A program made the translations under genes and the position numbers. Source: Dipteronia dyeriana (Eukaryota; Streptophyta; Magnoliopsida; Sapindales; Sapindaceae). From it: DNA of 64,000 bases. The stretch lies in NCBI GenBank assembly GCA_032871835.1, contig CM065297.1, positions 24,049,098 to 24,113,097 on the forward strand. Reading direction: 5' to 3'. The notes under the pieces were generated by a model. That model searched no databases. It saw only the letters and a list, made by a program, of their open reading frames with translations, and had not been told where the DNA came from. This document shows positions 57,375-64,000 of this stretch, piece after piece; the first letter of the stretch is position 1, and every line of letters begins with the position of its first letter.

Positions 57375-58637
57375 TGATCGATCCATGATAACACTAGATT
57401 TTGAGTCCCCCTTCTTATGCTTATTGCTCGATTCTCGAGTAAAATCAAGTGTATAATGGCTCGATTAAGTGTATTTGTAGGATTTTGTATTAGGGGCATC
57501 ATATGGGAGTTATAAGTGAAGATTGGGACCTAAAAGAGCTGGAAATTAGAAACTTGGACAAAATGACACAATATGTCGCTGTCATGATTTTCGTCATGGG
57601 AGACCATGACACACCACACGAACAGTTTTCTAAAGTATCGCTTGTGATGTCGTCATGAAAGACCGCGGCATGTCGTCATGGACAACCGCGACATATAGGG
57701 AAGCGACAGTCCACCAGCACGAGTTTCTAGGTTGATTTATGACCTATTTTTGGACCCATATAAATACCCATCTTATATTTTGGTGAAAGAACATGAGCCA
57801 CAAGAACTTTTGGACTACTTCCACCCTTCCATCACCATCCTTAGACACTTTAATCCATCCATCCATCTTGGAACTTGAAAAGCAAGAAGAGGAAGCTTAC
57901 AAGTCAAGGAACCTCAAATGACCAACTTGGGTTTCTTCTTTAACTCTTCTTTGTTTTATTTCTTTTCCTTGATGTGTAACTAATTTCAAAGTTAGGAGAT
58001 TAATGTAAACCGGTTGAACAACTCTTTGTAATCCTATAGTCTAATGTTTATTAATTAATGACATTAGTAGTCTTTTTTATTGCAATACTTGCTCTAATTC
58101 CTTCACCTATATTCAAATGAGACCTCAATGAATGTTTGTGTTAGGATTAGTTAATTTATAATGTTGAGGGTTAGATGTGGATGACCATCCCATTTAGTTC
58201 TTAACTACAAGCTTAATAATTGAGAAAATTTCCATATTCATGACCATGCTATGTATGATTTGGTTAAGAGTTTTTAATTAGAAACTAATTCTAACCCTTA
58301 CTCATTACATGACCTTGTGTGAGTAATATGAAAGATTAGGTGCTTCATGAAACAAACCCTATCAATTGGAATTATGTGCTTTAATGAGACTTATAGATTA
58401 CATTGAGAAGTTTAATTTGGTTGCATTAATTCCCTAACATTCCTTCATATTCATATATTGAGAAGTTTTGCATATTAGTGAGTAAAATTACCAATCCAAA
58501 ACAAGCATTATGCCATTTAGTTTTCATGCACTTAGATTATGATTTAATTAGACTAATTAGTGTTCAACTAGTAGAATCACCGATCCCAGTGAATAAACTT
58601 TCTTTTAAATTGATTAAGATCAAAAATACTGCAATCA
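57375..58637 (+). repeat. Solo LTR of the G family
   Basis: Starts TGATCGATCCATGATAACAC and ends ACTGCAATCA, with GTAAA directly on each side (57370-57374 and 58638-58642). The perfect duplication with a single LTR shows LTR-LTR recombination removed the inside of an element. TATAAATA at 57759-57766, hairpin motifs at 57570-57700. Confidence 0.95.
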
Positions 58638-58642
58638 GTAAA

Positions 58643-58806
58643 AAAAAGAAAAGGAAGAATAATATAGGGAAAAGAAAATCGAAAGCATGCACAGAGGTGT
58701 GCATGTACGCTAAAACATTAATCTAAATAGGCACGCATGCCTTAATCAAAGGCAAAGAAACTAAACTAATTAACCAATCTACCCAGACTAGTGGATAAAA
58801 AAAAAC
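58643..58806. other. Short spacer between solo LTR and G3
   Basis: AT- and purine-rich (AAGAAAAGGAAGAATAA), no feature seen. Confidence 0.5.
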
Positions 58807-60055
58807 TGTTATAGCTATGATAACACTAGATTTCGAGTCCCCCTTCCTATGCTTATTGTCCAATTCTTGGGTAAAATCAATTGTTTAATGACTCGATTAA
58901 GTGTTTGTGTAAAATTTTGTATTCGGGGCACCATATGGGAGATATGAGTGAAGTTGGGATCCAAAAGAGCTAAAAATTAGAAATTAGAAATTAGAAATTG
59001 GAAACTTGGACAAAAAGACACAAGATGTCGCGGTCATGATGTGTCGTCATGGGAGACCGCAACACATTAGGCAAAATCAACTTTTCTAACTAGTGTCGCT
59101 TGTGATGCCGTCATGGAAGATCGCGACACATCAGGCAACAACAATTGTTCTAACCAGTGTCGCTCGTGGTGTCGTCATGGACGACCGTGAAATATAAGGA
59201 GGTGACAGTCCGTCAGCACGCGTTTCTAGGTTGATTCCTGACCAATTTTTGGACCTATATAAATACCCATCTTAGATTTTGTGATGTAACATAAGCCACA
59301 TGAACTTTTGGACACCTTTACCCTTCCATCACCATCCTTAGACACTTTCATTCCTCCATCCATCTTAGAACCTTGGAAAGTAAGAAGAGGAAGCTTACAA
59401 ATCAAGGTACCTCAAATGACCAACTTGGGTTTCTTCTTTAACTCTTATTTGTTTTATTTCTTTTCCTTGATGTGTAACTAATCTCTAAGTTAAGTGATTA
59501 ATGTAACCGGTTGAACAACTCTTGTAATCCTATAGTCCAATGGTTTTTAATTAAATGCCTTGGTAGTCTTTTTTATTGAAATACTTGCTCTAATTCCTCC
59601 ACTTATATTCAAATGGGACTTCAATGAATGTTTGTGTTAGGATTAGTTTATTTATGATGTCGAGGGTTAGATGTGGGTGACAATCCCATTTAATCCTTAA
59701 CTACAAACTTAATAATTGAGAAAATTTTCATATGCATGACCATGCTATGTGTGATTTGGTTTAGAGTTTTAATTAAAAATTATGGATAATTACCCCGGTG
59801 GCCATCAACTCTTGCCACCACTATCAAAATGGCCACCGAATGGGGAATTGGTTACAAAATGGTCATTTTTGGTAAACAATGTTACACTAATGATCATTCC
59901 ATCTAATTCCTTTCATTTTCATCCAATAAGTGGTATTTTGGTAAATAAGGGGATATCATTAATTTATTTTAGATATTTTTTGGAAATCAATTTTTTCTTT
60001 TGATTTTTAAAACAAATAATTATATTTAATGTGTATATATACGTATAACATATCT

Positions 60056-60112
<57 letters not shown>

Positions 60113-60246
60113 CTTTTCAACTTATCTCAAATACACTTTTTTTGAATTTTAATATTCTAAAAAAAATTATATATATATATATATTTCTTTTAACATTTTT
60201 CAAATATATCTTTTAGAATTTTTAGAATTTGTAGCATTAATTTTCT

Positions 60247-60287
<41 letters not shown>

Positions 60288-60370
60288 CTATTTCTATTCA
60301 ACTTATCTCAAATATATTTTTTTAGAATTTTTAGATTTTATAACTTGAATCTTCTCAAAACAGAAACATA

Positions 60371-60378
60371 TGTGTGTT

Positions 60379-60441
<63 letters not shown>
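60371..60441. repeat. Palindromic compound microsatellite (GT)n(TA)n(CA)n
   Basis: TGTGTGTTTGTGTGTGTG is followed by a (TA) run and then CACACACA to 60441. The GT and CA arms pair, so the whole can form one hairpin. Confidence 0.9.
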
Positions 60442-60620
60442 GGTCCTTTTCCTATCAGTACGCACTGATGGAGTTATATAAGGACATTGAATGTGCACCA
60501 ATCATTTACAAAAGAGTTTTGACAAGTGCATACATATCAAGTTAAAGTATGTAAAATAAGTAGCTCACATTCAATATCCTTTTATAATTCCATCAATCTG
60601 CACTTATGTAAACATTTTTG
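60441..60620. mobile_element. Short MITE inside the MULE core
   Basis: Related to 57207-57369: CAGTACGCACTGATGG, GTTTTGACAAGTGCATAC, AAAGTATGTAAAA in the same order. It sits between (CA)n and (TA)n, as the first copy sits beside (TA)n. Confidence 0.5.
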
Positions 60621-61468
60621 TATATATATATATATATATATACATACATATATGTTATACATATATCCATACACTACATATAATTATTTGTTTCAAAAAA
60701 CAAAAGAAAAATTGATTTCTAAAAAATATCAAAAATAAATTAACGATATCCTCTTATTTATCAAAATGCCACTTATTTGATGGAATTTGATGGAATGACC
60801 TTTAGTGTAACATTGTTTACCAAAAATGGTCATTTTGAAATCAATTCCCCATCTGGTGGCCATTTTGATAGTAGTGGCAAGAGTTGATGGCTACCGGGGT
60901 AATTGTCCCTAAAAATTAATTCTAACCATTGTTTTTTATATGACCGTGTGCGAGTAATAGGAAGGATTAGGAGCTTCAAGAAACAAATCTATCCGTTGGA
61001 TTTCAGTGCTTTAATGAGACTTGTGAATTACATTGAGCAGTTTAATTAGGTTGCATTGATTCTCTAGCGTTCTCTAATATTCATATTTTCGTGTGAGCTT
61101 CTGTCATTTAGTTTATTGTATTTTTGCATGTTAGTGAATTAGAATACCAACCCAAAACAAACATTATGTCATTTACTTTTCATGCACTTGGATTAGGATT
61201 TAATTAGATTAATTAGTATTCAACTAGTAAAATCACCGATCCCAGCGAACGAACTTTCCTTTTAAATTGAACAGAAGTAAAATACTGCATCAATTTTGGT
61301 GCTGCTGTCTGGGATTGGCGTATATTCATTAGTTGAGTCTATTTAGTTTGATTTAGGTAGTGTGTGTCATTTTATGTTATTTTATTTTGTTAGTTAGTTT
61401 TATTTTCATTTTTAGTTCGTTTTACTTTGTTGGTATTTTTGTTTTTGGTGTTTCAGAGCTACAGGTGT

Positions 61469-63150
61469 ATGCACGGTCGTCGTTCTCTTGGAAGAAATTT
61501 ATTTTCAGTCATCGACAATATATGCCGAGTAGGTCGACTTGCTAGGCAGTTTTAGGGTATAGACATCTTTGTGGGTCTTGAGGGTACATCGATTCCGGAC
61601 ATGGAGGATCAAGAGGGGAATGTGAATGTGGACCCACAGAGGGCATCTACATATGAGAAAAACCAAGGTGTTATAACTATGAGAGAATCCGGCCAACCTA
61701 TGATGGAGCATCAACCTTAACCTATAGTGTTGAATGTGATAGCTAGGAGCTATGATCTCAAGGGACTTCACATTGCCATGCTTCATTCTTTCTATGGCCA
61801 CCGACCGAAGATTGTTTACAATTCATGAAGGATTATCATTCTATATTGGAGACCTTCATAATAGGCTGACTCACCGAAGAACAATTAAAGATGAGATGTT
61901 TTAGGTTTAGCCTAAAGGACAGAGCCAAGGTGTGGTTTGGTTCTTTGAGGGTGGGATCATTAACTACATGGGATGAAGTGTGCCTAGTCTTTTTCAATAG
62001 GTTTTTTTCTGGCAGTGAAGATAAAGGAGATTCGAAATCCAAATTGCAAGCTTCACCGAGGAAGATGATGAGCCTTTTCATGAGGTTTGGGGAAGATATA
62101 GGCACCTTTTGGAACAAATCCCTCCTCACATGGTGACCGATGAGTACAAGGTCCTCACATTCTACGATGGGTTGACAACATTCACATAAGCTTCAGTGGA
62201 CAATGCATATAAGGGTTTGATCACCAATAAATCGGATGCTGAAATTTTGAAATATATGAGACTTTGGCTCTCAACTCCCAACATAGAAGTTCAACTTCAA
62301 GAATGGGAGGAAAGCTTGGGGTTAGTTAAGACACGGAGATGACAATACAAATGGCTAGGCTAACCAAGTAAGTTTAGGCAATGACAAGAAATATGGGTCA
62401 ACAAAAGGGCAAACATGGTGTATGAAAGGGATCATCAAGGTAGAGAGATGGTACTTTATGAGACAGAGGATGTCCAAGCCCTAAATTATGAAAGAGGAAG
62501 AAATGATCCATATTCCTAACTCTTACAATCCGGGGTGGCACAACCATCCCAACTTCTCATGGTCCGACCAAAACAACACTTTGAATAACCAAGCTCATAA
62601 CTACCAAGGCCAAGGGTTAAGTGGGCAGCAGTGGAACAACTCGGGTAATCGAGATGTGACTTCATATCAGCCTAGAAAGAGTCATTTGGAGGACATTGTG
62701 ACTACCCTTGCTCAGAGTTCACAACAGACAGACCAAAACCTGAACAATTTCATTCAAGCATGTGGGTAGAGATTCACCAACTCAGAGGCATCCATAAAGA
62801 AGTTGGAAACACAATTAGGGCAAGTAGCAGACACAATGCATAAGAACGAGCTGAGTAGGTTTCCTAGTCAGTTAGAACAAGCTAAAACAGTGACAGTTCT
62901 GAGGATTGCCTGGGTGTTAGACATCGGAGATACAAGTGGAGAGCCTAAGAGGAAAAATGCTAAGGATTCGGAGAAAGAAATTGGAGAGGATGAGACTTTA
63001 GTAGAAGAAGATGAAGTAGTAGTAGAGAAGATTCCTAAGAAGACTTCTCTTTTACATAAGTCACCAGATCCTTACATTTCACCGGTTCCATTTCTGGGTA
63101 GGCTGAAGAAAGTCACTAGCTCAGTTGATTGCCTTTTTATGGGTACACTT
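61469..63150 (+). pseudogene. G3 gag-like ORF
   Basis: The ATG at 61469 opens MHGRRSLGRNLFSVIDNICR, matching G1, with a stop at about 61553. The core LKGLHIAMLHSFYGH and, after a frame change, MRCFRFSLKDRAKVWFGSLR, LTTWDEVCLVFFNRFFSG (61891-62020) is the Gag pattern. A further frame change near 62040 leads to EPFHEVWGRYRHLLEQIP. The C-terminal half holds NPGWHNHPNFSWS (62520-62560), NLNNFIQACG, QLGQVADTMHKNELSRF and PPVPF-like linker sequence. It is broken by several stops and frameshifts. Confidence 0.8.
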
Positions 63151-63893
63151 TAGTCAGAAGACTATTCTAGGAATCCAATTGAGTATTTAAATGAAATCCT
63201 AACACTTTTTGAGGATAAAGGTGAGGAAAGTGTTCAAATTGGCGATCCATGTGACAAACAAGCGTTGTTGGACATTAATGAGCTTGTGAGCAAAAACACC
63301 GACTTAATAAAGATGATGGAAATCCTAGAAAAGGAAAGGGATGAAGCAATCAAGAGGGCAGAATTTCTTGCAAGGTTGGTAGAAGAGCAAGAAGAAAACT
63401 TTGTCAGAGGCATTAGGAAGTTACAATGGCAAATGGAGCAAGCGGACAAGGAAATCAATGTCGTCAAGGAGGAGTTGAGAGGAAAATATATTGCTTTAAC
63501 GGTTGCAAAGGTTAAGGAATGTGACTGATTAGTGGAGCTTGGAGCCGAACGAACAATTGAAACCTTGAACAAGGACCGAAGCATAGACAAAGCAACCCCA
63601 CAACTCCATACCATCGAGAGAAATGCAAATCATCTAAGAGCAAGAATTAAGAAGATTGGAGATAATTCGTTATATTTTACTTACAAATGTCATTTTTACC
63701 ATACTAGGGTCATAAAAAGGCTAAATGTGTTAAATTTATGGAAGTGTCCAAAAAGAGACGAAGCATGCCTACAGGAAAGCCAAGGAAGATTCGATACGTT
63801 TGGGTCTAAAAAGACAAACTTGACAAAGCAAGAGACACTATCGTTGATGGGAAGATTGCTTGGTTGGAAGAGATAGAGCTCCAAGAGCCATAG
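63151..63893 (+). pseudogene. G3 coiled-coil and zinc-knuckle-like ORF
   Basis: Reads SEDYSRNPIEYLNEILTLFEDKGEES, then DINELVSKNTDLIKMMEILEKE and a long Glu/Lys-rich helix (63265-63528) with heptad spacing, a stop at 63526, ERTIETLNKDRSID, then at 63682-63725 the knuckle region with the first Cys present, the second Tyr, and one G missing before the GHKK part, which shifts the frame. It ends at TAG 63891-63893. This copy keeps the longest uninterrupted coiled coil of the three. Confidence 0.65.
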
Positions 63894-64000
63894 TTCTCTT
63901 ACCACGTCTTGCCTAGACCTTAAATAATGCGTTTGGAGGGAGGCAACCCACCTAGGTATATTTTTTTTAATAATTTTTAAGTTTAGGTAATAAATGTGAA

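Larger units (their letters stand above)
59783..60909. mobile_element. MULE-type non-autonomous element with about 240-bp inverted repeats
   Basis: Perfect 9-bp duplication TAAAAATTA (59774-59782, 60910-60918). The ends TGGATAATTACCCCGGTGGCC and, reverse strand, GGGACAATTACCCCGGTAGCC continue in parallel through CATCAACTCTTGCCAC, AATGGCCACC, GTAAACAATGTTACACTAA to AAACAAATAATTATAT (about 60026 left, 60675 right). Long inverted repeats and 9-bp duplications identify Mutator-like elements. The core is microsatellite and has no transposase. Confidence 0.9.
58807..61292 (+). repeat. 5' LTR of G3, interrupted by a MULE
   Basis: TATAAATA at 59258-59265 and hairpin motifs at 59025-59190 (TGTCGCGGTC, AAGATCGCGACA). 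The LTR stops at TAAAAATTA (59774-59782) and resumes with the same bases at 60910. Ends AATACTGCATCA. Without the insertion it is about 1.35 kb. Confidence 0.9.
58807..64000 (+). mobile_element. G3: third Athila/Tat-like non-autonomous element, cut by the window end
   Basis: 5' LTR 58807-61292 (with a nested MULE), primer-binding site at 61293-61320, gag-like pseudogene, coiled-coil/zinc-knuckle pseudogene. The window ends at GGCAACCCACC...AATAAATGTGAA, just at the anchor before the cargo region. The left end TGTTATAGCTATGATAAC has changed from TGATCGAGCCATGATAAC. The target duplication cannot be checked because the right end is outside. Confidence 0.9.

Noticed and set aside
1..64000. tRNA, rRNA, CRISPR array or an intact host gene
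   Set aside because: Scanned by eye on both strands. The only tRNA-like signal is the SINE head, and all regular repeats are microsatellites, LTRs or MITE ends.

Overview
The window is plant nuclear DNA, probably from a dicot. It is AT-rich and gene-poor, and built almost entirely of nested transposable elements plus an endogenous pararetrovirus. I see no intact single-copy host gene, no tRNA or rRNA gene and no CRISPR array. The host species cannot be named from the sequence. Evidence for a plant is the mix of Ty1/copia, Athila/Tat-like Ty3/gypsy, hAT-, Harbinger- and MULE-type elements, a tRNA-derived SINE and Caulimoviridae sequence. || Layout. 1-5460: 3' end of copia element C1, whose LTR holds a Harbinger-like insertion (1278-4212, TTA duplication) with a large AT palindrome and a further LTR-like insertion. 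5461-7484: unassigned, AT-rich. 7485-28705: one minus-strand, non-autonomous Athila/Tat-like element (G1) split by two younger insertions, a complete plus-strand relative (G2, 13265-20620, duplication tgtac) and a 5'-truncated copia (C2, 23445-28379, duplication gaccg). 28883-29607 and 30149-30724: two hAT-like elements with 8-bp duplications. 31292-31492: a SINE. 32255-45467: a Harbinger-like frame holding a head-to-tail pararetrovirus array, one full 8.1-kb unit (32486-40610) and one truncated unit (40611-44427), closed by an AT-repeat block. 46612-51501: copia element C3 (minus), nearly complete. 51507-54020: no recognisable gene. 54029-55225: hAT-like element. 55450-56373: two foldback MITEs. 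57375-58637: a solo LTR of the G family (duplication gtaaa). 58807-64000: a third G element (G3, plus) that runs off the window, with a MULE (59783-60909) in its 5' LTR. || How the parts work together. The G elements carry LTRs, a primer-binding site, a gag-like ORF, a coiled-coil plus zinc-knuckle-like ORF and a purine tract, but no protease, reverse transcriptase or integrase, so they must have been moved by enzymes supplied in trans. G1 and G2 carry different cargo at the same internal place. In G1 the cargo is an ORF like the plant-transposon protein family whose first residues copy the histone H3 tail (ARTKQTAR). This is the most unusual signal in the window. The viral array keeps movement-protein, coat-protein, protease, reverse transcriptase, RNase H and a separate 3' ORF, all broken by stops and frameshifts. 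|| All coordinates and alignments were made by eye. Percent identities, ages and family names finer than superfamily need computation.
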